Positions 24,196 to 32,202 of a stretch of DNA of 64,000 nucleotides are shown in pieces. Each line of letters opens with the position of its first letter. Position 1 is the first letter of the stretch. The notes beneath the pieces are model-generated. The model saw only the letters and a list, made by a program, of their open reading frames with translations, had not been told where the DNA came from and did no database searches. The position numbers were made by a program, and so were the translations under genes. The stretch lies in NCBI RefSeq assembly GCF_026626305.1, contig NZ_JAPNUE010000005.1:124001-188000 (forward strand). The letters are read 5' to 3'. This DNA is from Frigidibacter sp. RF13. Lineage in GTDB: Bacteria; Pseudomonadota; Alphaproteobacteria; Rhodobacterales; Rhodobacteraceae.

Positions 24196-25887
24196 ATGGC
24201 CGACGCAGCCGTTCATGGCCACGAGGCGCACGGACACCCCGGGTTCTTCACCCGCTGGTTCATGTCGACGAACCACAAGGACATCGGGATCCTCTACCTC
24301 TTCACCGCCGCGGTCGTCGGCTTCATCTCGGTGGCGCTGACCGTCTACATGCGCCTCGAACTGATGGAACCCGGCGTCCAGTACATGTGCCAGGAAGGTG
24401 CGCGTTTCGTCGCCTCGGGTGATGTCTGCACACCAAACGGCCATTTGTGGAACGTGATGATCACCTATCACGGCGTCCTGATGATGTTCTTCGTCGTCAT
24501 TCCGGCGCTCTTCGGCGGGTTCGGCAACTATTTCATGCCGCTCCATATCGGTGCGCCGGACATGGCCTTCCCGCGGATGAACAACCTCTCCTACTGGCTC
24601 TATGTGGCGGGCACCTCGCTCGGCGTGGCCTCGATGCTTGCCCCGGGTGGCAACGGCTCGCTGACCTCGGGTCTGGGCGCCGGGGCCGGCGTTGGCTGGG
24701 TGCTTTATCCGCCGCTGACCACCACGGCCGAGGGCGGCTATGCGATGGACCTTGCGATCTTCGCCGTCCACGTCTCGGGCGCCTCCTCGATCCTCGGCGC
24801 GATCAACATGATCACCACTTTCCTGAACATGCGCGCACCCGGCATGACGCTGCACAAGGTGCCTCTGTTCGCCTGGTCGATCTTCGTCACCGCCTGGCTG
24901 ATCCTTCTGTCGCTGCCGGTTCTGGCGGGCGCGATCACCATGCTTCTGACCGACCGAAACTTCGGGACGACCTTCTTCACCGCCTCGGGCGGGGGTGACC
25001 CGATCCTCTATCAGCACATCCTGTGGTTCTTCGGCCATCCGGAAGTCTATATCATCATCGTTCCGGGCTTCGGTATCATCAGCCATGTGATCGCGACCTT
25101 CTCGCGGAAACCGATCTTCGGCTATCTGCCGATGGTCTATGCGATGGTGGCGATCGGGGTTCTGGGCTTTGTCGTCTGGGCGCACCACATGTACACCGTC
25201 GGCATGTCGCTGACCCAGCAGAGCTACTTCATGCTGGCTACGATGGTCATCGCGGTGCCCACGGGCGTGAAAGTGTTCAGCTGGATCGCCACGATGTGGG
25301 GCGGCTCGATCGAGTTCAAGACGCCGATGCTCTGGGCTTTCGGTTTCCTCTTCCTCTTCACCGTGGGCGGCGTCACCGGCGTGGTCCTTTCCCAGGCGCC
25401 GGTCGACCGTGTCTATCACGACACCTATTATGTCGTGGCGCACTTCCACTATGTGATGTCCTTGGGTGCGGTCTTCGGCATCTTCGCGGGCATCTATTAC
25501 TGGTTCAGCAAGATGTCTGGCCGCCAGTATCCGGAATGGGCGGGCAAGCTGCATTTCTGGGCGATGTTCATCGGTGCGAACCTGACCTTCTTCCCGCAGC
25601 ACTTCCTTGGCCGTCAGGGCATGCCGCGCCGCTACATCGACTATCCCGAGGCCTTCGCCTACTGGAACAAGATCTCCTCGATGGGCGCCTTCCTGTCGTT
25701 CGCCTCGTTCGTCTTCTTCATCGGCGTGATGTTCTACGCGCTTCTCTGGGGCAAGCGCGAGACCCGGTCGAACTACTGGAACGAATATGCCGACACGCTG
25801 GAATGGACCCTGCCCTCACCGCCGCCCGAACATACGTTCGAGCAGCTGCCGAAGCAGTCGGACTGGGACAAGGGCCACGCCCACTGA
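24196..25887 (+). CDS. ctaD: cytochrome c oxidase subunit I (aa3 type)
   Basis: Subunit I (563 aa) of the aa3 terminal oxidase, holding heme a, heme a3 and CuB, reducing oxygen and pumping protons. Twelve membrane segments are visible. Key motifs: [12 protein letters not shown] with a heme a His, [21 protein letters not shown] with the CuB His and cross-linked Tyr, [10 protein letters not shown] with two CuB His, and [15 protein letters not shown] with the heme a3/heme a ligands. GGAATGGGAGA precedes the ATG. The other oxidase subunit genes are not nearby, and a terminator follows, so ctaD is transcribed alone. Confidence 0.97.
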   Translation: MADAAVHGHEAHGHPGFFTRWFMSTNHKDIGILYLFTAAVVGFISVALTVYMRLELMEPGVQYMCQEGARFVASGDVCTPNGHLWNVMITYHGVLMMFFVVIPALFGGFGNYFMPLHIGAPDMAFPRMNNLSYWLYVAGTSLGVASMLAPGGNGSLTSGLGAGAGVGWVLYPPLTTTAEGGYAMDLAIFAVHVSGASSILGAINMITTFLNMRAPGMTLHKVPLFAWSIFVTAWLILLSLPVLAGAITMLLTDRNFGTTFFTASGGGDPILYQHILWFFGHPEVYIIIVPGFGIISHVIATFSRKPIFGYLPMVYAMVAIGVLGFVVWAHHMYTVGMSLTQQSYFMLATMVIAVPTGVKVFSWIATMWGGSIEFKTPMLWAFGFLFLFTVGGVTGVVLSQAPVDRVYHDTYYVVAHFHYVMSLGAVFGIFAGIYYWFSKMSGRQYPEWAGKLHFWAMFIGANLTFFPQHFLGRQGMPRRYIDYPEAFAYWNKISSMGAFLSFASFVFFIGVMFYALLWGKRETRSNYWNEYADTLEWTLPSPPPEHTFEQLPKQSDWDKGHAH

Positions 25888-25902
25888 TCCCGCGAAATGA
25901 CC

Positions 25903-25933
25903 AAGGGCCCCGGAGCGATCCGGGGCCCTTTTT
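25903..25933 (+). terminator. Rho-independent terminator of ctaD
   Basis: AAGGGCCCCGG (25903-25913) pairs perfectly with CCGGGGCCCTT (25920-25930), followed by TTT. It begins 15 bases after the ctaD stop. Confidence 0.92.
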
Positions 25934-26010
25934 CATTGATGAGCTAAACTAGCCATCCTGCCGAGAGCTGTTGACGGCACGAATGCGACACCTGACCTAC
26001 TGCGACAGCG

Positions 26011-26625
26011 TCAGCTAGTCGCTCCCGGGCCAGCGCCCGACTGGCTGACTAACAGTAGGGCGTCCTCATAGCCGCCGCCAAAATCCAATCGATAGATGGC
26101 GTCTGTCGGCAGATCGACGGGCGCTTCGTCCCAAGCGGCCTCCGTATCCAGGCACAAGACGCTCGTCGATAGCTCGTCGCACGACAGAGCTTTTCCGATG
26201 TAGGCGACATTTTACAGGTCGTCGAGGACTGGATCATTGAACGATGCGTGCAATGAAACGAGCAGTCCAAGCTTCCGCACTGACTCAATTGCGCTCCGCA
26301 GCGATGTCAGGTCTAGCACTGGCACGGGCGCGCGTTGCAGGCCACGCAAGCGAACTACCTTCTCTAGAAACGCTTCCCTAGTTGACGGGCATTCGCTTTC
26401 GTCAACATCGGCATAGCGCAAGCACGAGAAGCCATTCAACCGGATCGTCTCGTCAAATACCTCGAGAAGAAAGCACTCAGTACCAGCTTCAACAACGTAC
26501 CCATCGACGCAGCCCGGGTCGACTGCGTGATGAATTCTGACCAATTGGCCCATCTTCTGGGCCGCCTGAATTCGCGCCTTGTGTATCATCTTGGTAGCCC
26601 TGAAGGTATCGAGTAGTGGGTGCAT
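26011..26625 (-). pseudogene. low-GC hypothetical gene interrupted by an in-frame TAA
   Basis: From the ATG at 26625 the reading frame runs 137 codons to a TAA at 26212-26214, then continues in the same frame for 66 more codons to TGA at 26011. The downstream part (NVAYIGKALS... VDLPTDAIYRLDFGGGYEDALLLV) has normal protein character and resembles the expected C-terminus of the same family, so a nonsense change (for instance CAA to TAA) split a protein of about 203 aa. The family is unrecognised by name; the first half has a strand-rich GYVVEAGTECFLLEVFDE segment. Visibly lower GC than its neighbours suggests transfer. Confidence 0.7.
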
Positions 26626-26821
26626 AGTCGCGGTCTATTCAACCGTTACGGTCAAGGATAGAGTAGGCGGACGTGTGATCGGTAGGCCCACTGGCTTAGA
26701 CGAACGCGCCCCTCCCCCGGCCCCCCTCGGACCCATTTCGTGCCGCCTCGTTGCCTGCCGGAAGCCTTCCTCTCTCCTGCAAAACCTGTAGCATCCCGCG
26801 CAACCGTTCAAGGAGCACGTC

Positions 26822-27460
26822 ATGCTGAAAATCTGGGGCCGCACCGATTCCTCCAACGTCCAGGCGCTGATGTGGTGCGTGGGCGAGCTTGGCCTGCCTT
26901 TCGAGCGCACCGACGCGGGCCACCGGTTCGGGGTGAACGACACGCCAGAGTTCCTCGCGATGAACCCCAACGGCACCGTCCCGGTCCTGCAGGACGGCCC
27001 CAACCCGCCGTTGTGGGAAACCGGCGCAATCCTGCGCTATCTCGCGAACCGTTATGCCAGCGCCCCCTTCTGGCCCGAGGAGCTTCTCGCCCGGACCGAG
27101 GTCGACCGCTGGGCGGAATGGTCGAAGATCAACGTGGCGCTCGGCTTCACCGTTCCGGTCTTCTGGCACGTGGTGCGGACACCCGCGGCCGAACGCAACC
27201 CGGCCCAGATCGCCCGCGCGGTGACCGCCCTCGAAAGGGTGCTCAGGATCGCCGAAGACCGGCTCGCCCGCCACGACCACCTCGTCTCGGACGACTTCAC
27301 CCTCGCCGACATCCAGTTCGGCCATGTGCTCTACCGTTACTACGACATCGACATCGCGCGCGGCCCGCTGCCCGCTCTCCGCGCCTATTACGACCGCCTG
27401 ACCGCGCGCCCGGCCTACCGGACGCATGTGATGCTCTCCTACGACGCGCTCCGCGCCTGA
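26822..27460 (+). CDS. glutathione S-transferase family protein
   Basis: A 212-aa GST. The N-terminal thioredoxin-like half (1-78) has LKIWGRTDSSNVQALMWCVGELGLPFE and the glutathione-binding NPNGTVPVLQDG..LWETGAILRYL with the conserved cis-Pro and Glu-Thr/Ser pair shifted to ET. The C-terminal helical half contains DDFTLADIQFGHVLYR, the N-capping box of the fold. It may conjugate glutathione to electrophiles; substrate unknown. Followed by a DUF2244 gene 9 bases on. Confidence 0.88.
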   Translation: MLKIWGRTDSSNVQALMWCVGELGLPFERTDAGHRFGVNDTPEFLAMNPNGTVPVLQDGPNPPLWETGAILRYLANRYASAPFWPEELLARTEVDRWAEWSKINVALGFTVPVFWHVVRTPAAERNPAQIARAVTALERVLRIAEDRLARHDHLVSDDFTLADIQFGHVLYRYYDIDIARGPLPALRAYYDRLTARPAYRTHVMLSYDALRA

Positions 27461-27469
27461 GCGGGCCGC

Positions 27470-27961
27470 ATGCCCTACGCCTGGACAACCGATCCCGACG
27501 ATCCGACCCGGCGCAGCCTGCGCCTCTGGCCGCACCGATCGCTGACGCCGGGCGGTTTCGTCACCTTCTTCGCGGCTTCCGCCCTGCTGCTCACCCTGCC
27601 GATCCTCGCCCTTCTCGGTCAGCCCGCCCTCTGGTTCGTCCTCGCCTTCGCGGCGCTCGCCCTCTGGGGCGCCTGGCGGGCCATCATCCGCAACAGCGCC
27701 GAGGCCCGCCGGGGCGAACATCTCAGCCTGACCCGCGACCGCATCACCCTTACCCACGATCTGAAGCCCGGCCCGCCGCTCATCTGGGAGGCCAATCCCT
27801 ACTGGGTCACCATCCATATCCGGCCCGAGGGCGGCCCGGTAGCGGATTATCTGACGCTGAAGGGCAACGGCCGCGAGGTCGAACTGGGCGCCTTCCTCGC
27901 GCCTGAGGAGCGTCGGGCCTTGGCCGACGATCTCGGCGACCGGCTGGCGGCGCTGCGCTGA
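27470..27961 (+). CDS. DUF2244 membrane protein
   Basis: A 163-aa DUF2244 protein: an N-terminal SLRLWPHRSLTPGGFVTFFAA segment, two membrane segments (about residues 28-46 and 50-65) and a cytoplasmic beta-rich domain (WEANPYWVTIHI, LTLKGNGREVELGAFLAPEERRALADDL). In many alphaproteobacteria such genes sit near cytochrome oxidase genes, as ctaD does here. Function unknown. Confidence 0.85.
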   Translation: MPYAWTTDPDDPTRRSLRLWPHRSLTPGGFVTFFAASALLLTLPILALLGQPALWFVLAFAALALWGAWRAIIRNSAEARRGEHLSLTRDRITLTHDLKPGPPLIWEANPYWVTIHIRPEGGPVADYLTLKGNGREVELGAFLAPEERRALADDLGDRLAALR

Positions 27962-27968
27962 GGCCCGC

Positions 27969-28032
27969 CTCGTCGAGCATTTCATGCACTCCTCGGGCGC
28001 CCGCGCGAAGAGTGCACGCAGTGCTCGATGAG
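27969..28032. repeat. REPIN-like palindrome B
   Basis: Two 27-base arms in inverted orientation begin CTCGTCG and, on the opposite strand, CTCATCG. Each arm contains its own small hairpin: GCAT-TTC-ATGC in the left arm and GCAC-TGC-GTGC in the right arm read on the opposite strand. It lies between the convergent DUF2244 and GNAT genes and could also terminate transcription. Same orientation as element A. Confidence 0.8.
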
Positions 28033-28038
28033 CACCCT

Positions 28039-28533
28039 CTAACCCTTCAGCCGCGCCATGAAGAGCGCGTCGACGAACCGCCCGTCGCGATAGGCATAGG
28101 CCCGCCCCAACCCCTCGCGTTCGAACCCGTGGCGTTCGTAGAGCCGGACCGCCGGCTCATTGTCCGCCCAGACCGTCAGTTCCAGCCGGGTCAGCGTCAG
28201 CCAGCGGTCGGCATGGTCGACAACGGCCGACAGAAGCGCGGTGCCGCAGCCCTGACCCTGGAAATCGTCACGCACCGCCATGCCGACGGACCCCACATGC
28301 GCCCGGCGGTTCGCCTCGCGCGTCAGGCTGATGATGCCCACGATCCGATCGCCCGCCAGCGCCACAAGCTGCAGTTCGGGATGGAACGCCTCTGACCGTC
28401 GTCGGCGTTCCGCGACCGAGGTGAAAGGCCGTTGCATCGTCCCCCAGACGACACGCGGCTGGTTCAGAAGATCGGTCAGCGCAGGCGCATCCTCGGGCTC
28501 GTAAGCGCGCAGGGTGAAGTCTTTCGGGGCCAT
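28039..28533 (-). CDS. GNAT family N-acetyltransferase, RimI/PhnO-like
   Basis: A 164-aa acetyltransferase of the GNAT fold. The acetyl-CoA site is VGSVGMAVRDDFQGQGCGTALLSAVVDHA (about residues 96-124, given in parts) and the C-terminal motif is WADNEPAVRLYERHGFEREG (about 131-150). It resembles the L-amino-acid/ribosomal-protein-type acetyltransferases with an N-terminal LRAYEPEDAPALTDLL. The start is the ATG at 28533. Target unknown. Confidence 0.85.
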   Translation of the reverse strand: MAPKDFTLRAYEPEDAPALTDLLNQPRVVWGTMQRPFTSVAERRRRSEAFHPELQLVALAGDRIVGIISLTREANRRAHVGSVGMAVRDDFQGQGCGTALLSAVVDHADRWLTLTRLELTVWADNEPAVRLYERHGFEREGLGRAYAYRDGRFVDALFMARLKG

Positions 28534-28755
28534 CTTTCTCTCCGGCTCTCTGGCCCGGACAGTTCCAGAAACCGCACCGGCCCCGGGGACTGCCCCGGGC
28601 GGGTGGTTGGGTTCTCGCGTGATCTCAGCGCGCCATGACCCGACCGTCCCCGCCCGAAGGGCTGGTCTTTAGGACGGTTACGAGGGTCATCGCGAAGCGC
28701 ATGGCGCAACCTTGTGGGGAATGATCCGGTCCGTCAAGACCGGGCGCCGCGCCCG

Positions 28756-29586
28756 TCAGCCCCTTACGAACGCCAAGAGATCGGCGTTGATCACCTCGGG
28801 ATGTGTCGCGAACAGCCCGTGCGAAAGGCCCGGATAGGTCTTGAGCGTCCCATTGCGCAAAAGCCCAACGGCCTTCCGGGCGGAAGTGTCGATGGGCACC
28901 GCCTGATCGTCCTCGCCGTGCATCAGAAGTGTCGGAACCGTGATGGCCCGCAGATCTGCGGTGAAATCCGTTTCGGAATATACCGCGATACAATCGTATT
29001 GCGCCTTGATCCCGCCCGCCATCGCTTGCCGGAAGAAGTTCCGCACAAGCCCCTCGTTGATGACAGCGCCCGGGCGGTTGAAGCCGTAGAACGGCCCGCT
29101 CGCCAGGTCGAGGAAGAATTGCGCGCGGTTGGCCGCGACCGCTGCCCTGACCCCATCGAACGCGGCAAGCGGTATGCCGTCTGGGTTCGTGGCCGACTGG
29201 ACCATCACCGGCGCCACCGTCCCGATCAGCACCGCCTTGGCGACTCGCCCCGCCTCGGCCCCAGCGACATAACGCGCGACCTCGCCGCTGCCGGTCGAAT
29301 GGCCGATGTGGATCGCATCGCGAAGGTCGAGCGCCTGCACGAGGTCGGTCACATCGGTCACGTACGTGTCGATGTCGTTGCCGGTATCGGTCTGGTACGA
29401 TCGCCCATGCCCACGCCGGTCATGGGCGATGACGCGGTAGCCACACGACAGGAAGAACAGCATCTGGCCGTCCCAGTTGTCTGCCGACAAGGGCCAGCCA
29501 TGATGGAACACCACCGGCTGTGCCGTCTTCGGGCCCCAGTCCTTGTAGAGGATGGTCGTACCGTCACGCGTCGTGATCATTGGCAT
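28756..29586 (-). CDS. alpha/beta hydrolase, non-heme chloroperoxidase/arylesterase type
   Basis: A 276-aa alpha/beta hydrolase. The oxyanion region is FHHGWPLSADNWDGQM (about 28-43), the nucleophile elbow is GHSTGSGE with Ser97, and the C-terminal HGEDDQAVPID (Asp) and GLSHGLFATH (His) complete the triad. These motifs match the cofactor-free haloperoxidase/arylesterase group. ATG at 29586 is used; 29580 is also possible. No signal peptide. The 220 bases on either side show no further gene. Confidence 0.87.
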   Translation of the reverse strand: MPMITTRDGTTILYKDWGPKTAQPVVFHHGWPLSADNWDGQMLFFLSCGYRVIAHDRRGHGRSYQTDTGNDIDTYVTDVTDLVQALDLRDAIHIGHSTGSGEVARYVAGAEAGRVAKAVLIGTVAPVMVQSATNPDGIPLAAFDGVRAAVAANRAQFFLDLASGPFYGFNRPGAVINEGLVRNFFRQAMAGGIKAQYDCIAVYSETDFTADLRAITVPTLLMHGEDDQAVPIDTSARKAVGLLRNGTLKTYPGLSHGLFATHPEVINADLLAFVRG

Positions 29587-29807
29587 CCTGAACTCTCCTT
29601 TTGCGGGAGTGTTCGCAGGGTCCGGCGAGAGGGTCAAGGCGACGCCGCGGGATGCCTTCCCTCGTGGGGCTGGGGGAGGTGGGCGGTCCAGACCAGCAGG
29701 CCGTTGCCGACCGGCGCCTCAAGGCACGCAAAAAAGAGCGTAGCCGCAAGCTTGTCTGGAATGCCGTTGGAATAGGTGAGGCATACCCGCCGCCCCAGGC
29801 CGCCCGG

Positions 29808-30314
29808 TCAGCGCCGCCGCCAGGCGAAGAGCCGCTGCCAGAGCCGCGCCTCCCAGACGAGCGCGCGGATCGCCCATTCGGGCAGCCCGTCCCGACGCGC
29901 CCGCGCCTCGACCTCCGATGCGGCATCCGCGCCGCCTATGACGGCGCGGATCAGCACGATCACCAGCGCCAGCTCGCCCGCCATCAGCGCCGCCACCGCG
30001 ACCCAGCGCAGCGGTTCCAGCCAGTGCAGCAGCTGCTGGGCCGGACGGGGCACCAGATGGCCCGCGATCCACACGCCCGCGCAAGCGAGGGCCAGACCAC
30101 GCAGCGCCAAGGCGCGGCCTGCGGGCCGGTAGCACAGGAAATGGAGCAGGGGCAGAAGCAGGATCAGATCAGCCAGAATTGCGGGCTCGCCATATGCGGA
30201 TGCCCGCCAGTCCTCACTCTGCGCGAAAACCCAGTCACCAAGGATCACCAGCGCCGCCGCACCTGCAAACCAGTGCGCCTTCAGCCACCGGGCAGTCCCG
30301 AACGTTCCCGTCAC
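29808..30314 (-). CDS. hypothetical membrane protein
   Basis: A 168-aa protein with about four membrane segments (roughly residues 15-33, 46-62, 68-88, 103-127) and a basic C-terminal helix (ARLWQRLFAWRRR). No domain is recognised. It lies 24 bases downstream of nothing on its own strand but directly after the YqeY-like gene's opposite side, i.e. it is the next minus-strand gene after 30339-30791, with a 24-base gap, so cotranscription with that gene is likely. Function unknown. Confidence 0.6.
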   Translation of the reverse strand: MTGTFGTARWLKAHWFAGAAALVILGDWVFAQSEDWRASAYGEPAILADLILLLPLLHFLCYRPAGRALALRGLALACAGVWIAGHLVPRPAQQLLHWLEPLRWVAVAALMAGELALVIVLIRAVIGGADAASEVEARARRDGLPEWAIRALVWEARLWQRLFAWRRR

Positions 30315-30338
30315 TGGCGCCCCTCCGGCTTGACCGAC

Positions 30339-30791
30339 CTATCCCAGCCGCGCCTTGATCAGCGCGCCCACCGCACCGAAATCCATCTGGCCGGTGTACT
30401 TGGCCTTGAGGACGCCCATCACCCGGCCCATGTCCTTGATCGACTGGGCGCCCACCTCGGCAATCGCCGCCGCCACCGCCGCCTCGACCTCCTCTGCCGA
30501 TAGCGCCTTCGGCAGGAAGTCCTCGATCACCTTGATCTCGGCCAGTTCCTTTTCGGCCAGTTCCGGGCGCCCGCCCTCTTGATAGACCTTCGCGCTTTCC
30601 TGCCGCTGCTTGACCATCTTGCCCAGAAGCGCCAGCACATCCGCCTCGCCGAGTTCCGCCCCGGCGGTCCGCTGTGCGATCTCGCGGTCCTTCACCGCAG
30701 CAAGGATCATGCGCACGGTCGACAGACGGCCCATGTCCTTGGCCTTCATCGCTTCTTTCTGCGCGCTCTGGATGCGGTCGATCAGGTCCAT
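30339..30791 (-). CDS. GatB/YqeY domain protein
   Basis: A 150-aa protein made of a GatB/YqeY domain: helical N-half (MDLIDRIQSAQKEAMKAKD, STVRMILAAVKDREIAQR) and C-terminal three-helix bundle (FLPKALSAEEVEAAV, SIKDMGRVMGVLKAKYTGQMD). The domain is the tRNA-binding tail of GatB, but stand-alone copies have no proven role. ATG at 30791 is chosen because the upstream ATG at 30836 lacks family similarity. It diverges from carA. Confidence 0.88.
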   Translation of the reverse strand: MDLIDRIQSAQKEAMKAKDMGRLSTVRMILAAVKDREIAQRTAGAELGEADVLALLGKMVKQRQESAKVYQEGGRPELAEKELAEIKVIEDFLPKALSAEEVEAAVAAAIAEVGAQSIKDMGRVMGVLKAKYTGQMDFGAVGALIKARLG

Positions 30792-30905
30792 CTTCAGTCT
30801 CCGTTCTTGCGAGCCCGACCCTATCCGTTCACCCATTCCGCCGCAACTGGCAGACGGTCCGTTTAACTTGTTGAAAAGATAGAAATTTCAATTTCACCCG
30901 CCCCC

Positions 30906-30934
30906 TTGACCGCGCCTCCCCGCCCCCTTAGGTT
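30906..30934 (+). promoter_or_regulatory. carA promoter
   Basis: TTGACC (30906-30911), a 17-base spacer and TAGGTT (30929-30934), 32 bases before the carA ATG. A good sigma-70 type candidate in a gap that separates carA from the divergent YqeY-like gene. Confidence 0.55.
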
Positions 30935-30965
30935 CCGCCAAATTCTGCACATCGGGAGTCGCGCC

Positions 30966-32126
30966 ATGACCGGGGAAGCCCAGCCAAAGCCCACCGCATG
31001 CCTTGCGCTGGCCGACGGGACGGTCTTTTACGGGCGGGGCTTCGGCGCCACGGGCGAGACGGTGGCGGAACTCGTGTTCAACACCGCGATGACCGGCTAT
31101 CAGGAAATCATGACCGATCCCTCCTACGCGGGCCAGGTCGTGACCTTCACCTTCCCCCATGTCGGCAATGTCGGCGTGACGCCCGAGGATGACGAAAGTG
31201 CGGAACCCGTCGCTGCCGGCATGGTGGTGAAATGGGACCCGACCGAGCCGTCGAACTGGCGCGCTGCCGAGGAGCTGACGGGCTGGCTTTCAAAGAAAGG
31301 CCGGATCGGTATCGGCGGCATCGATACCCGCCGCCTGACCCGCGCGATCCGCCAGCAGGGCGCGCCGCATGTGGCCTTGGCCCATGACCCCGAGGGCAAG
31401 TTCGACCTCGCGGTCCTTGTGAAGAAGGCGCGTGACTGGTCGGGCCTTGTGGGCCTCGATCTGGCGAAGGACGTGACCTGCGCGCAAGGCTACCGCTGGA
31501 ACGAAACCCGCTGGGCCTGGCCCGACGGCTACGGCGAACGCACCGGCGCTGGCTTCAAGGTCGTGGCGATCGACTATGGCGCCAAGCGCAACATCCTGCG
31601 CTGCCTCGCCACCGTCGGCTGCGACGTGACCGTGCTGCCCGCCACTGCCACGGCCGAAGAGGTCATGGCCCACAATCCCGACGGCGTCTTCCTCTCGAAC
31701 GGCCCCGGCGACCCGGCCGCGACCGGTGCCTATGCCGTGCCGATGATTCAGGGTGTGCTCGAACATGACGTGCCGCTCTTCGGTATCTGCCTCGGCCATC
31801 AGATGCTGGCGCTCGCGCTCGGGGCGAAGACCATCAAGATGAACCACGGCCACCATGGCGCGAACCATCCGGTGAAGGATGTCGAAAGCGGCAAGGTCGA
31901 GATCACCTCGATGAACCACGGCTTTGCCGTTGACAGCCAGACCCTTCCGCCGGGCGTCGTTGAAACCCATGTCAGCCTCTTCGACGGCTCGAACTGCGGC
32001 ATACGCATGAAGGACCGCCCGGTCTTTTCGGTGCAGTACCACCCCGAGGCGAGCCCCGGGCCGCAGGACAGTTTCTACCTGTTCGAGCGGTTCGCCGCCG
32101 CAATGGCTGCCCGCAAGGCGGCCTGA
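30966..32126 (+). CDS. carA: carbamoyl-phosphate synthase small subunit
   Basis: CarA (386 aa) hydrolyses glutamine and passes ammonia to CarB for arginine and pyrimidine synthesis. The N-terminal CPSase_sm domain (ACLALADGTVFYGRGFGATG, NTAMTGYQEIMTDPSYAGQ) is followed by a class I amidotransferase with nucleophile Cys275 in LFGICLGHQM and His in YHPEASPGPQD. carB is not in the window, which is common in this group. Start at the ATG 30966. Confidence 0.97.
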   Translation: MTGEAQPKPTACLALADGTVFYGRGFGATGETVAELVFNTAMTGYQEIMTDPSYAGQVVTFTFPHVGNVGVTPEDDESAEPVAAGMVVKWDPTEPSNWRAAEELTGWLSKKGRIGIGGIDTRRLTRAIRQQGAPHVALAHDPEGKFDLAVLVKKARDWSGLVGLDLAKDVTCAQGYRWNETRWAWPDGYGERTGAGFKVVAIDYGAKRNILRCLATVGCDVTVLPATATAEEVMAHNPDGVFLSNGPGDPAATGAYAVPMIQGVLEHDVPLFGICLGHQMLALALGAKTIKMNHGHHGANHPVKDVESGKVEITSMNHGFAVDSQTLPPGVVETHVSLFDGSNCGIRMKDRPVFSVQYHPEASPGPQDSFYLFERFAAAMAARKAA

Positions 32127-32156
32127 GGGACTATTTTCATGAACGGCGGGCCGCGG

Positions 32157-32173
32157 TTAACGGCCCGTTAACC
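32157..32173. promoter_or_regulatory. perfect CtrA-type site
   Basis: TTAACGGCCCGTTAACC contains TTAA-N7-TTAAC, the full consensus bound by the alphaproteobacterial cell-cycle regulator CtrA, embedded in a 7-bp palindrome GGTTAAC/GTTAACC (32155-32173). It lies 30-46 bases before the glycosyltransferase GTG start. The overlapping CGGGCCG/CGGCCCG pair (32147-32167) may instead end carA transcription. Confidence 0.6.
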
Positions 32174-32202
32174 ATGCGCGCGGAAGGCTGGTCCGGCCTT
32201 TC

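Noticed and set aside
26212..26214. Selenocysteine or programmed recoding at the in-frame stop
   Set aside because: The codon is TAA, not TGA, and no stimulatory structure is evident; a simple nonsense change is the plainer reading.
26049..26288. Separate 79-codon minus-strand gene
   Set aside because: It is in a different frame from the interrupted hypothetical gene, whose frame continues through this stretch with far better protein character.
29587..29807. A gene in the gap left of the hypothetical membrane protein
   Set aside because: Open frames here are Arg/Pro/Ser-rich shadows with no plausible start or motif; I see nothing supportable in this 221-base gap.
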